The position numbers and the translations under genes are program-made. A stretch of DNA of 64,000 bases from Amycolatopsis solani (GTDB lineage Bacteria > Actinomycetota > Actinomycetes > Mycobacteriales > Pseudonocardiaceae), in contig NZ_JAWQJT010000002.1 in the NCBI RefSeq assembly GCF_033441515.1, forward strand, positions 2,542,001 through 2,606,000, given 5' to 3'. This document shows, piece after piece, positions 19,307 to 28,445 of the stretch (the stretch's first letter is position 1; each line of letters starts with the position of its first letter). The notes beneath the pieces are model-generated. The model did no database searches, had not been told where the DNA came from, and saw nothing but the letters and a program-made list of their open reading frames with translations.

Positions 19307-22156
19307 TCAGCGGCTGATCGCCGCCGCGTAGTCGAAGAGCGTCACGCGGTCGGGGAGCTTCGTCTTCGCCATCAGGCTGGAGACGTGCTTCTCGACCGTC
19401 TTCGGCGAGATCAGCAGGCGCCGGGCGATGTCGGTGTTGCCGAGGCGGTGCGCGAGCAGGCGGAACACGTCGTACTCGCGCACCGTCACCCCCGCGTCGC
19501 GCAGCTCCCGGGGGAGCAGCTGGAGGCCGGGCCGCCGCTGGCGGACGGACTCCCCGGCCCGCCGCAGCAGCGCCCGGCACGCCCCGGCGACGGCCGGGAC
19601 CGCGGCGTCGTGGAAGTACTCCTCCGCCGCGCGCAGCCAGGTGACCGGGTCGCCCCAGCCGTCGGCCAGCGCGGCTTCGGCGACGAGCCGGGCACCGAGG
19701 TGGGCGGCCATCCGGTAGGGACGCGCCGCCTCCCGCGCCTCCCGCACCGCGGCATCCGCACCGGCGACGTCACCCCGGCGGCCACGCGCCACCGCCCGCG
19801 CCAGCGCGGTGAACTGCCGGTCCCAGCGCAGCCGGCCGCCGTGCGGCGCATCCGGATCCTCCTGCCCGGCAAGGACGTCTAGCAGGATCCGGAGCCCGTG
19901 GTGCCCGGCCAGCGGCGAGTCGCCGGCGCGCTTGAGGTCGCGGCGGGCCTGTTCGCGATCTTCCTCCAGCACCGCGCAGAACGCCTGGCCCAGGCCGAGG
20001 CACAGGGCGAGGTCCGGGTGGTGGTCGCCGCCGGCGGCACGCGCGTCGGCGATCGCCTCCGTCATGCCGGCACGGTCGGCCCGGTGCGCGGCGGAGACCG
20101 CGCGGAGGGCGTGGGCGTGCCGGACGACCGCGCCGAGCCCGTGGTGTACGGCGCTCGCCGTGAGCCGCTCGAGCCGCGGTGCGGCGGCGGGGAAGTCGCC
20201 GCCGAGCACCAGCCCGTGCAGGACGAGCCCGGCTTCGGCCGCATGCGTCGCGGCCACCGCCCCGACGCGTTCCGCTTGCTGCCGAGCCAGGGCGAGCCCG
20301 CCGGTGTCGCCGTCGGCGAAGGCCGCGTGCTCGCCCATGCCGAGCAGAACGTGCGTGCGCCACAGCGGGATCCGGTGCGTGTCGGTCAGGTGCCAGGCTC
20401 GTTCGAGGTGCTCGCTCGCCGCCGCCGGGTCCCGGTCCCGGGCGAGGACGCCCAAGGCGAGGGCCGCCTGGCAGGCGGCGACCGGGTCGTCGTGCCGTCC
20501 GGCCTGCTCCAGTGCGCCGGCGGCGAGCCGGCCCGCGTCGTCTTCGCGGCCCGGGAGGCCGAGCAGCAGGAGGGCGTGTACGGCGTCGGCGGCTGTGCGC
20601 TGCCGGTCGGACCCTCGCCGGGTGCGGGCGGCGGCCACCTGGACGAGCCCCTCTTCGGTCCGGCCGGCGAGGTACGCGGCCCAAGCCACCCGCGCGTGCA
20701 GCACGGCGGCCCGCTCGAACAGGCCGAACTCGGAGAAGCGGCCCGCCAGTGCCAAGGCGCGATCGGTCTGCCCCGTTTCGCCGAGCACCTGGATCAGCGA
20801 CTCGAGCACCGCACCCCGCAACGGCAGGTCGGGGCTGTCGGTCAGCAGCGCGTCCGCACGCTCCAGGAAGGTGACCGCGGAAGCGGCCTCCGCCGTCTCG
20901 AGCGCCCGGTGCCCGGCGTCGGCGAACAGCCGCCCGGCGACGGCGCGGTCGCCCGCGAGCTGCCGCAGGTGCGCGACCCGCGCGCACCAGTCACCGGGCA
21001 GGCCCGGGTGCAGCAGCTCGGCGGCGTCGGCGGCCAGCCGGGCGAGTTCCGCGTGCCGCGTCGGCCCGAGCTGGGCGAGCACGGCCTCGACCGTCAGCGG
21101 GTGCCGGAAGGCGTACCACCCGAGCGCCGCCGGATCCGGCTCGAGGAGCCGTCCCTCGACCGCCGCGTCGAGGAAGACCGCCACGGTCCGGTCGTCGGCC
21201 CCGGCCGCCCGTTGCACCACCGGCACGGCGAACCGGAGCCCGAACACCGCCGCGGCGCTCAGCAGCCCGGCCCCCTCGGGGCCGAGCCGGGCCATCCGGG
21301 CGGCGACGCTGCCGACCAGAGCGGCGGGCACCGCGCCGGCGGACGTGTCCGCCAGCTGCCACCCGCCGGCGCCCTCGGTCAGCACCCGGTCGTGGACCAG
21401 CTCGTGCAGCAGCTCCTCGACCAGGAACGGGATCCCGGCGCTCAGCTGCCACAGGTGGGTCGCGGTCGCGGTGGGCACCCGGGCCCGCTCCGTTCCCAGG
21501 CACGCCGCCACCACGTCGTGCACCTCGCCGGGGCCGAGCGGGTGCAGCGTGCGGAGGGCGCAGACCCCGCGCCGGGCCGCGGCCCGGGCGATCTCCCGGG
21601 CCGCGGACGGCTCGTCGCCGATCGTGCCGATCAGCAGCACCCGCGTCGACTCCAGGTTGCCGGCCAGGTACTCCAGGACGAACAGCGTTTCCGCGTCGGC
21701 GTCGTGCAGGTCGTCCAGGACCAGCACGCAGCCACCGGCCCGGCCGACCACGGCCAGCAGCCGCAGCACCGCCTCGGCGACGACGAGCAGCGGCGGTGCG
21801 GGATCGTCCGCCGGGGCACCGCGCCAGTCGGGCACGAGCACACCCAGCGCCGGCCGGTACGGGCCGAGTTCGCCCACGTCGACGGGTTCGGCGTCCCGCG
21901 TCAGCGAAAACAGCGCTTCGGCCAGCGGGCGGAACGGCACCGCCGGGCCGACCGAGCTGCCTTGCCCGCGCAGCACCCGGGCGCCGCGCCCGGCCGCCCG
22001 TGCCGCGGCTTCCCTGGCGAGGCGGGACTTGCCGATCCCGCTCTCCCCGGCGAGGAAGACCGCGCCGCCGCGCCCGGCCAGCGCGGCGTCGAACGCCGTG
22101 GCCAGTTCCCGCAGCTGCGCGTCCCGGCCGACCAGCTCCGGCGACCGGATCAGCAT
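19307..22156 (-). CDS. LAL-type LuxR-family ATP-binding activator
   Basis: A 949-residue large ATP-binding regulator of the LuxR family. An N-terminal AAA-like module has Walker A GESGIGKSR at about 37-45 and a Walker B-like LVLDDLHDAD; a long helical repeat middle follows, and the last 65 residues are a LuxR helix-turn-helix (TVREYDVFRLLAHRLGNTDIARRLLISPKTVEKHVSSL). Such proteins are common pathway-specific activators in actinobacterial clusters. The ATG at 22156 directly precedes the conserved LVGRDAQL motif; a TTG at 22186 is an alternative. It is divergent from the biosynthetic genes and is their most likely activator. Confidence 0.9.
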   Translation of the reverse strand: MLIRSPELVGRDAQLRELATAFDAALAGRGGAVFLAGESGIGKSRLAREAAARAAGRGARVLRGQGSSVGPAVPFRPLAEALFSLTRDAEPVDVGELGPYRPALGVLVPDWRGAPADDPAPPLLVVAEAVLRLLAVVGRAGGCVLVLDDLHDADAETLFVLEYLAGNLESTRVLLIGTIGDEPSAAREIARAAARRGVCALRTLHPLGPGEVHDVVAACLGTERARVPTATATHLWQLSAGIPFLVEELLHELVHDRVLTEGAGGWQLADTSAGAVPAALVGSVAARMARLGPEGAGLLSAAAVFGLRFAVPVVQRAAGADDRTVAVFLDAAVEGRLLEPDPAALGWYAFRHPLTVEAVLAQLGPTRHAELARLAADAAELLHPGLPGDWCARVAHLRQLAGDRAVAGRLFADAGHRALETAEAASAVTFLERADALLTDSPDLPLRGAVLESLIQVLGETGQTDRALALAGRFSEFGLFERAAVLHARVAWAAYLAGRTEEGLVQVAAARTRRGSDRQRTAADAVHALLLLGLPGREDDAGRLAAGALEQAGRHDDPVAACQAALALGVLARDRDPAAASEHLERAWHLTDTHRIPLWRTHVLLGMGEHAAFADGDTGGLALARQQAERVGAVAATHAAEAGLVLHGLVLGGDFPAAAPRLERLTASAVHHGLGAVVRHAHALRAVSAAHRADRAGMTEAIADARAAGGDHHPDLALCLGLGQAFCAVLEEDREQARRDLKRAGDSPLAGHHGLRILLDVLAGQEDPDAPHGGRLRWDRQFTALARAVARGRRGDVAGADAAVREAREAARPYRMAAHLGARLVAEAALADGWGDPVTWLRAAEEYFHDAAVPAVAGACRALLRRAGESVRQRRPGLQLLPRELRDAGVTVREYDVFRLLAHRLGNTDIARRLLISPKTVEKHVSSLMAKTKLPDRVTLFDYAAAISR

Positions 22157-22786
22157 GCGCGGCGCGCGGCCGCGAAAAAGGAACAATCGTATTCACGCAT
22201 CGAATTGAGCCCCCAGCTCTCCGGCCCCCCGGACAGGCTCTCCTTGGATACACGAAGGGCCGGTCCGCGCCAAGGCGGACCGAATACTGGAATGGTGGTG
22301 CCGCGATACCGGCCGGACTGGGGTGGTTTCCCCCGGTTTCCGTCGGCCGGCCCGCGGGTGCGCCGGGCCGGTCGCTAGCCCGTTCGGGGGTTTACCGGAC
22401 GCGGCGAGTTTGCCTCCCGCGCTCGCGCGCCGTGACGCTTGCCGCACAAGTGGTCCGGACCTCCGGTATCTACTGGGAAGTAGTGGCCGGGCTTCGCTGG
22501 TCAAGGCAAAGGTGGGTCGGTCGGCCGGAGGGTACGGGACAAAGGTGGGGGAGTTGCCCCTCTAGCGCCGCCGGGCCGGCGATGTGCAGACTGGCGACGG
22601 CCACGGACTGGGGTGAAGTGAGCCGGGGCACGGGGGTACCACAGCGGAACACGACGCGGGATGAGCCGCGCCCGTATCCGCTCGAGCACGTTTCCCCCGA
22701 TCGGCAAAGTGCCCGGAAGGGTGCGCGATCGGACATTCACATCCGGAAAAGAAACGGTCATTCACGCGAAAGAATGCGGGGAAAAA
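22157..22786. promoter_or_regulatory. 630-bp divergent regulatory region of the cluster
   Basis: No convincing gene is seen. The stretch divides the LAL regulator from the first biosynthetic gene. It holds a palindrome GGTCCGGACC (22452-22461), an inverted repeat CTACT-GGGA-AGTAG (22470-22483) and two copies of AAAGGTGGG (22508-22516 and 22541-22549) 33 bp apart, that is three helical turns. These are plausible regulator sites; a clear sigma-A hexamer pair was not found. The long frame crossing it has no ribosome site and no protein-like composition. Confidence 0.5.
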
Positions 22787-23647
22787 GTGGGTGCGAACGG
22801 AATCACCCGGGTCGGCGTGGTCGGCTCGGGCACGATGGGCGCGGGGATCGCCGAGCTCTGCGCGACCCGGGGGCTGGACGTCCGGCTGGCGGTGTCACGG
22901 GAGTCGTCGCTGACGACGGCGCCGCGGAAGATCTCGGCGTCCCTCGACCGCCGCGTCGGCAAGGGGAAGCTGACGCCGGCCGAGCGCGATGCCGCGCTGG
23001 CCCGGATCAGCGTCGGCACGGACCTCGCCGACCTCGGCGACCGCCAGCTCGTCATCGAGGCGATCCCCGAGGACGAGCAGCTCAAGCTCGGGCTCTTCGC
23101 CACCCTGGACAAGATCGCCGGCGACGACACCGTGCTGGCCAGCACCACCTCGGCGATCGCGATCACCCGGCTCGCCGCGGCGACCACGCGCCCGGACCGG
23201 GTGCTGGGCCTGCACTTCTTCAACCCCGTCACCGCGCTGCGGCTCGTCGAGATCGTCCCGGCACTCGCGACGGCCACCGAGGTGACCGAGCGGGTGACGG
23301 CCTTCGCGGAGCACACCCTCGACCGGCAGCCGGTCAGCGTCGCCGACCAGAGCGGCTTCGTCGTCAACGCCCTGCTGATCCCGTACCTGCTCGCGGCGAT
23401 CCGCATGGTCGACACCGGCTACTGCCCGGCCGCGGACGTCGACCTCGCGATGGAGCTGGGCTGCGCCCACCCGATGGGCCCGCTCAAGCTCGCCGACCTG
23501 ATCGGCCTCGACGTCGTCGCCGCCATCGCGGCCGCATTGCACGAGGAGTTCAAGCAGCCCCTCTACGCCGCCCCGCCGTCGCTTTCCCGGCTCGTCGAAG
23601 CCGGCCACCTCGGCCGCAAGACCGGCCGCGGCTTCCACACCTACTGA
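22787..23647 (+). CDS. 3-hydroxyacyl-CoA dehydrogenase (3-hydroxybutyryl-CoA type)
   Basis: A 286-residue NAD(P)-dependent dehydrogenase. The Rossmann motif GVVGSGTMGAGIAE is at about residues 8-21; the catalytic His/Glu region LGLHFFNPV and the C-terminal domain (DQSGFVVNALLIPYLLAAIRM, GCAHPMGPLKLADLIGLD) are complete. It interconverts 3-oxoacyl- and 3-hydroxyacyl-CoA, most likely C4 or short chains. The GTG at 22787 precedes the conserved NAD domain by six residues; its ribosome site is weak. It opens the biosynthetic operon, so here it may reduce a 3-oxoacyl-CoA formed by the KAS III enzymes (inference). Confidence 0.88.
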   Translation: MGANGITRVGVVGSGTMGAGIAELCATRGLDVRLAVSRESSLTTAPRKISASLDRRVGKGKLTPAERDAALARISVGTDLADLGDRQLVIEAIPEDEQLKLGLFATLDKIAGDDTVLASTTSAIAITRLAAATTRPDRVLGLHFFNPVTALRLVEIVPALATATEVTERVTAFAEHTLDRQPVSVADQSGFVVNALLIPYLLAAIRMVDTGYCPAADVDLAMELGCAHPMGPLKLADLIGLDVVAAIAAALHEEFKQPLYAAPPSLSRLVEAGHLGRKTGRGFHTY

Positions 23648-23664
23648 GCTCGAGGAGAAACTCC

Positions 23665-24873
23665 GTGCACTCGTTCCTGAACATCAAGAAGTCCGCCCGG
23701 ATCAGCGACGACTTCTGGGACGTCACCGACAAGGCCGGCCTGTTCGACGTCGTCGTCGCCGGGCTCGGCGACGGCCGCCACCGCGCCCTCGCCGACGGCC
23801 ACGAGTTCGTCAACATGTCCTCGTATTCGTACCTCGGCCTCGACACCCACCCGAAGCTGGTGCGGGCCGCGGCCGACGCCGTGCTCGCCGAAGGCGCGCT
23901 CAACACGTCGACGTCCCGGATGCGTGTCCGCTTCGGTGTCCTGAAGGACGCCGAAGCCGCCCTGTCCGAACTGTTCGACGTCGAGGCCGTGACGCTCAAC
24001 TCCTGCGCCGCCGCCGCGTGGGCCGCGCTGCCGCTGGTCGCCTCCGGCATCTTCACCGAAGGCGAGCCGCCGCTGATGGTGTTCGACAAGAACGCGCACT
24101 TCTGCCTCAACGCCATGAAGCCGAGCGTCGCCGACGAAACCGAAGTCGCCGTGGTGCCGCACAACGACGTCGAGGCCCTGGAGGCGTTGTGCAAGCAGCA
24201 CAAGCGGGTCGCCTACGTCGCCGACGGCGTCTACAGCACCGGCGGCCAGGCCCCGGTGAAGGAACTCCTGGCCCTGCAGGAGAAGTACGGCCTGTTCCTG
24301 GTCTTCGACGAGGCCCATGGCATCTCGACCGTCGGCCACCGCGGCCGCGGTGTCGTGCTGGAGGAACTGGGCCAGATCAACGACCGCACGATCATCATCA
24401 CCTCGCTGAACAAGGGTTTCGGCGCGTCCGGCGGCGCGATCTTCCTCGGCAAGCGCGGGTCCCAGTGGCGGCTGGACACCGCGCAGCGCAACGGCGGCCC
24501 GCTGATGTGGTCGCAGCGCATCAACACCGCCGGCCTCGGCGGCCTGCTCGCGTCCGCGGAACTGCACCGCACCGACGAGCTGACCGCGCTGCAGCAGCGG
24601 CTGCAGGACAACATCGCGCTCTTCGACCGCCTGGTGGAAACCGGCGAACGCGGCGACGGCCTGCCGATCCGGTTCGTTCGTGTGGGGTCGGAGGACGCGA
24701 CCGTCCGGCTCGCGCAGGACCTGTTCCGCGCCGGGTTCTACGTGTCGCCGATCTTCTTCCCGATCATCGGCCGCGGCAAGGCGGGCCTGCGGATCATGCT
24801 GCGCGCCAGCATGACCACCGCCGAGATCGAGCAGTTCGCGGGGTTGCTGACGTCCCTGGGCGCCGAGGCATGA
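23665..24873 (+). CDS. alpha-oxoamine synthase-family PLP enzyme
   Basis: A 402-residue fold-type I PLP enzyme of the 8-amino-7-oxononanoate/serine palmitoyltransferase family, which joins an amino acid to an acyl thioester with loss of CO2 to give an alpha-amino ketone. VFDEAHGISTVGHRGRG supplies the cofactor Asp and His (D215, H218), and SLNKGFGASGG holds the internal aldimine lysine K250. The usual T-F-G/S-K core around the lysine is replaced by TSLNKGFG, so this is a divergent subgroup. The GTG at 23665 follows GAGGAG. The stop overlaps the next start. It is the probable carbon-carbon-forming step between an amino acid and a chain made by neighbouring enzymes. Confidence 0.85.
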   Translation: MHSFLNIKKSARISDDFWDVTDKAGLFDVVVAGLGDGRHRALADGHEFVNMSSYSYLGLDTHPKLVRAAADAVLAEGALNTSTSRMRVRFGVLKDAEAALSELFDVEAVTLNSCAAAAWAALPLVASGIFTEGEPPLMVFDKNAHFCLNAMKPSVADETEVAVVPHNDVEALEALCKQHKRVAYVADGVYSTGGQAPVKELLALQEKYGLFLVFDEAHGISTVGHRGRGVVLEELGQINDRTIIITSLNKGFGASGGAIFLGKRGSQWRLDTAQRNGGPLMWSQRINTAGLGGLLASAELHRTDELTALQQRLQDNIALFDRLVETGERGDGLPIRFVRVGSEDATVRLAQDLFRAGFYVSPIFFPIIGRGKAGLRIMLRASMTTAEIEQFAGLLTSLGAEA

Positions 24874-26474
24874 CCGCTCTGCTCTCGACCATCGACGTCG
24901 GCTCGGACACGTTCCGCCGCAACATCGAAGACTTCGAAGCCAACCGCGACGTCATCGCCGCGGCCACCGCCGCCGCGGTCGCCGGCGGCACCGGGAAAGC
25001 GCACCGCAAGCACGCGGACCGCGGCAAGCTGACCGCCCGGCAGCGGATCGCGCGGCTGCTGGACCCCGGCACCCCGCTGCTCGAAGTCGGCCGGCTCGCC
25101 GCCCACGACGTCTACGACGAGCCGGTGCCCTCGGCCGCACTCGTCGTGGGCGTCGGGATCGTCGCCGGACGGCCGTTCATGGTCTTCGCCAACGACGCCA
25201 CCGTGAAGGGCGGCACCTACTTCCCGCTCGGCGTCCGCAAGCACCTGCGCGGCCAGAAGATCGCCCGGGAAAACGGTCTCGGCTGCATCTACCTCGTCGA
25301 CTCCGGCGGTGTTTTCCTGCCCCTGCAGGAGGACCTGTTCCCCGACGAAGACCACCTCGGCCGGATCTTCCGGAACATCGCCGAAATGTCCGCCGAAGGG
25401 CTGCCGCAGCTGGCGGCGGTGATGGGGTCGTGCACCGCGGGCGGTGCGTACATCCCGGCGATGTGCGACGAGACGGTGATGGTCCGCGGCACCGGCACGG
25501 TGTTCCTCGGCGGCCCGCAGCTGGTGCGCGCCGCGACCGGCGAGATCGTCGACGCGGAGACGCTCGGCGGCGCGGACCTGCACACCCGCGTCACCGGCGT
25601 CGCCGACCACCTCGCCGAGACCGACGACCACGCCCTCGAGATCCTGCGCGACCTCGCCGCGCGCAGCCCGCGGCCGCTGCTGGCCGCACCGTCCCGGCCG
25701 CCGCGCCCGCCGAAGTACGACCCGGCCGAGCTGGCCGGGGTCGTCAGCGCCGGGCTGAAGGAGCACATCCCGGCGCGGGAGATCCTCGCGCGGCTGCTCG
25801 ACGACAGCGAGTTCACCGAGTACCGCGCGCGGTTCGGCCCGACGATCGTCTGCGGGACCGGGCACGTCGGCGGTTACCCGGTCGGCGTGCTGATCAACGA
25901 CGGCGTGCTGTTCTCCGAGAGCGCCCAGAAGGCCGCCAACTTCATCGAGGTCTGCGCGCAACGCGATATCCCACTGCTGTTCCTGCACAACATCAACGGG
26001 TTCATGGTCGGCGCCGAATACGAAGCAGGCGGCATCACCAAGCACGGCGCCAAGCTCGTCAACGCCGTTTCGTGTGCGAAGGTGCCGAAGTTCAGCCTGG
26101 TCGTAGGCGGCAGCTACGGCGCGGGCAACTTCGCCATGTGCGGGCGGTCGATGGGCTCGCAGCTGATGGCGATGTGGCCGAGCGCACGGTCCACTGTGGT
26201 CGGTGCCGAGCAGACGGCGAAGGTGATGACGCAGATCCGCGCCGACCAGCTCGCCAAGGAGGGCCGCGAGCTGACACCCGAGGAAGAGGCGGCGATCCGC
26301 GAGCCGATCCTCGCCTCCTACGAGCGGCAGGCGCAGCCGCTGTACTACGCGGCCCGGCTGTGGGTCGACGCCGTCGTGGACCCGGTCGAGACGCGGGACT
26401 GGCTGACGTTGTGCCTGGCCATGGCCGCCGACGCGCCGAAGCGGGAGACCCGCTTCGGGGTCTTCAGGATGTGA
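24870..26474 (+). CDS. acyl-CoA carboxylase beta subunit, methylcrotonyl-CoA type
   Basis: A 534-residue carboxyltransferase with two crotonase-like halves. The motif VFLPLQEDLFPDEDHLGRIF is the hallmark of methylcrotonyl/geranyl-CoA carboxylase beta subunits rather than propionyl- or acetyl-CoA types; GSCTAGGAYIPAM and GGSYGAGNFAMCGR oxyanion loops are intact. It moves CO2 from biotin to an acyl-CoA, by homology a branched enoyl-CoA. Start overlaps the previous stop (ATGA). It pairs with the biotin protein 7 bp downstream. Its place in the cluster suggests supply of an unusual extender or acyl unit; leucine catabolism is the alternative. Confidence 0.88.
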   Translation: MTALLSTIDVGSDTFRRNIEDFEANRDVIAAATAAAVAGGTGKAHRKHADRGKLTARQRIARLLDPGTPLLEVGRLAAHDVYDEPVPSAALVVGVGIVAGRPFMVFANDATVKGGTYFPLGVRKHLRGQKIARENGLGCIYLVDSGGVFLPLQEDLFPDEDHLGRIFRNIAEMSAEGLPQLAAVMGSCTAGGAYIPAMCDETVMVRGTGTVFLGGPQLVRAATGEIVDAETLGGADLHTRVTGVADHLAETDDHALEILRDLAARSPRPLLAAPSRPPRPPKYDPAELAGVVSAGLKEHIPAREILARLLDDSEFTEYRARFGPTIVCGTGHVGGYPVGVLINDGVLFSESAQKAANFIEVCAQRDIPLLFLHNINGFMVGAEYEAGGITKHGAKLVNAVSCAKVPKFSLVVGGSYGAGNFAMCGRSMGSQLMAMWPSARSTVVGAEQTAKVMTQIRADQLAKEGRELTPEEEAAIREPILASYERQAQPLYYAARLWVDAVVDPVETRDWLTLCLAMAADAPKRETRFGVFRM

Positions 26475-26481
26475 GGGGACG

Positions 26482-28434
26482 ATGCCGAAACGTGTGCTGA
26501 TCGCCAACCGCGGGGAGATCGCCCGCCGGATCGCCCGCACCTGCCGCCGGCTGGGCGTCGACCACGTGGCCGTGCATTCGGACGCCGATGCCGGAGCGGC
26601 CCACCTGGACGGCGCCGTGGAGTCCGTCCACATCGGACCCTCGGCGGCGCGGGAGAGCTACCTCGACATCGACGCCGTCGTGGAGGCCGCCCTGCGCACG
26701 GACTGCGACGCCGTGCACCCGGGGTACGGATTCCTCTCGGAGAACCCGGAATTCGCCGCGCGCGTCACCGAAGCCGGTCTGGTCTACATCGGACCGGATG
26801 CGGCGACCATCGCGGCGATGGGGGACAAGGCCCGCGCCCGGGAGCTGATGGCCGCGGCCGGCGTCCCGGTGCTGCCGGGATCCGAGCACGCGACGGAATC
26901 GGCGGACGTCCTGCTCGCCGACGCCCGCCGGATCGGTTACCCGGTGATCCTGAAGCCGGTCGCCGGGGGCGGCGGCAAGGGGATGCGCGTGGTGCACACC
27001 GAAGCGGAGCTGCCCGAGGCGGTCGAGGAGGCGGTGCGGCTGGGCCGCGCCGGGTTCGGCGACGGACGGCTGCTGGCCGAACGCTACGTCGCCGCGCCGC
27101 GGCACATCGAGGTCCAGGTCTTCGGCGACCACCACGGGAACGTCGTCCACCTCTTCGAGCGCGAATGCTCGCTGCAGCGGCGGCACCAGAAGATCGTCGA
27201 GGAGGCCCCGGCCCCGCACCTCCCGGCGACGACGCGCCACGCTCTGCTGAACGCGGCGGTCCGCGGCGCCACCGCGCTCGGCTACGTCGGGGCGGGCACG
27301 TTCGAGTTCATCCTCGACGGCGACGGCCGGTTCTTCTTCCTCGAGGTCAACACCCGGCTGCAGGTCGAGCACCCGGTCACCGAGGAGATCACCGGACTCG
27401 ACCTGGTCGAATGGCAACTGCTCGCCGCCGACGGCGAGCCGCTCCCGCTGCCGCAGTGGCAAATCCGGGCCACCGGCCACGCGATCGAGTGCCGGGTCTA
27501 CGCCGAAGACCCCGAGCACGGGTTCCGGCCCGCGCCGGGACACGCCGAGGTCGTCCGCTGGCCGGCGGGCGTCCGCGTCGAGGCCGCGTTCGACGAGTCC
27601 GGCGCGGTGCCGGGCTTCTACGACCCGATGGTCGCGAAGCTGGTCGCCGCCGGTCCGGACCGCGACACCGCGCTCGCTCGCCTCCGCGCGGCGATCGAGG
27701 ACACCACGCTCGTCGGGCTGACCACCAACCTCGGCTTCCTCGCCGAACTGCTGGCCGAGCCGCGGGTCGCCGAAGGCCGGGTCGACACCCACCTCGTCGA
27801 CGCGTTGACCGCTCGCCCGGTGCCGCACAGCCGGGACGCCCAAGCGCTCGCGTGCGCGGCGGCCATGGCCGTGCCTCTCCGGGAGACGGGTGCGTCGCCG
27901 TGGACCGGCACGCTCGGCGCGTTCGACCGCGCCGCGCTCGATCCGGAGGCGCCACTCGGCCGGATCGTGCTGCGCCACGACGGCCGCGACCGCGAAGCCC
28001 GGCTGCTGGCCCGCGACCGGGCCGGACTGCACGTCGAAACCGGCGGCCGCCGGTACGCCGTAACCGCCGAGCGCGGGCCGGACGGGCTGGTCCGCGGCCG
28101 GATCGGGACCACTCCCTGGACGGGGTTGCCCACCGCGGGCGGCTACGAGATCGTCCTCGGCGGCCACCGGGTCGCCCTGGCGCGCCGCACCTTCGACGAA
28201 GGCGGCGGCGACGCCTCCGACGGCGCGGTGCGCACGCCGATGCCGGGGGTCGTCGTCGGCGTCGCCTGCGAACCCGGGGCCCGGGTCGAACCGGGGGAGC
28301 TGCTGGTGGTCGTCGAGGCGATGAAGATGGAGAACCGCATCGTCGCGCCGTTCGCCGGGACCGTCGAGCGGCTTTCCTGCGCCCTCAACGCGAACGTCAC
28401 CGCCGGACAGGTCCTGGTCACCTTGAAACCCTGA
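26482..28434 (+). CDS. acyl-CoA carboxylase alpha subunit (biotin carboxylase + BCCP)
   Basis: A 650-residue protein. Residues 1-445 are biotin carboxylase (KRVLIANRGEIARRI, Gly-rich ATP loop PVAGGGGKGMRVV, EVNTRLQVEHPVTE); a linker domain follows; the C-terminal 70 residues are the biotinyl domain with the attachment lysine K615 in EAMKMENR. It carboxylates biotin with bicarbonate and ATP for the beta subunit encoded just upstream. Beta-before-alpha order and the length match actinobacterial methylcrotonyl-CoA carboxylase pairs. Confidence 0.93.
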   Translation: MPKRVLIANRGEIARRIARTCRRLGVDHVAVHSDADAGAAHLDGAVESVHIGPSAARESYLDIDAVVEAALRTDCDAVHPGYGFLSENPEFAARVTEAGLVYIGPDAATIAAMGDKARARELMAAAGVPVLPGSEHATESADVLLADARRIGYPVILKPVAGGGGKGMRVVHTEAELPEAVEEAVRLGRAGFGDGRLLAERYVAAPRHIEVQVFGDHHGNVVHLFERECSLQRRHQKIVEEAPAPHLPATTRHALLNAAVRGATALGYVGAGTFEFILDGDGRFFFLEVNTRLQVEHPVTEEITGLDLVEWQLLAADGEPLPLPQWQIRATGHAIECRVYAEDPEHGFRPAPGHAEVVRWPAGVRVEAAFDESGAVPGFYDPMVAKLVAAGPDRDTALARLRAAIEDTTLVGLTTNLGFLAELLAEPRVAEGRVDTHLVDALTARPVPHSRDAQALACAAAMAVPLRETGASPWTGTLGAFDRAALDPEAPLGRIVLRHDGRDREARLLARDRAGLHVETGGRRYAVTAERGPDGLVRGRIGTTPWTGLPTAGGYEIVLGGHRVALARRTFDEGGGDASDGAVRTPMPGVVVGVACEPGARVEPGELLVVVEAMKMENRIVAPFAGTVERLSCALNANVTAGQVLVTLKP

Positions 28435-28445
28435 AGGAGAAACCC

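Noticed and set aside
22580..24873. A coding extension upstream of the oxoamine synthase through the divergent region
   Set aside because: It runs out of frame through the 3-hydroxyacyl-CoA dehydrogenase gene, lacks a ribosome site and has no domain character.
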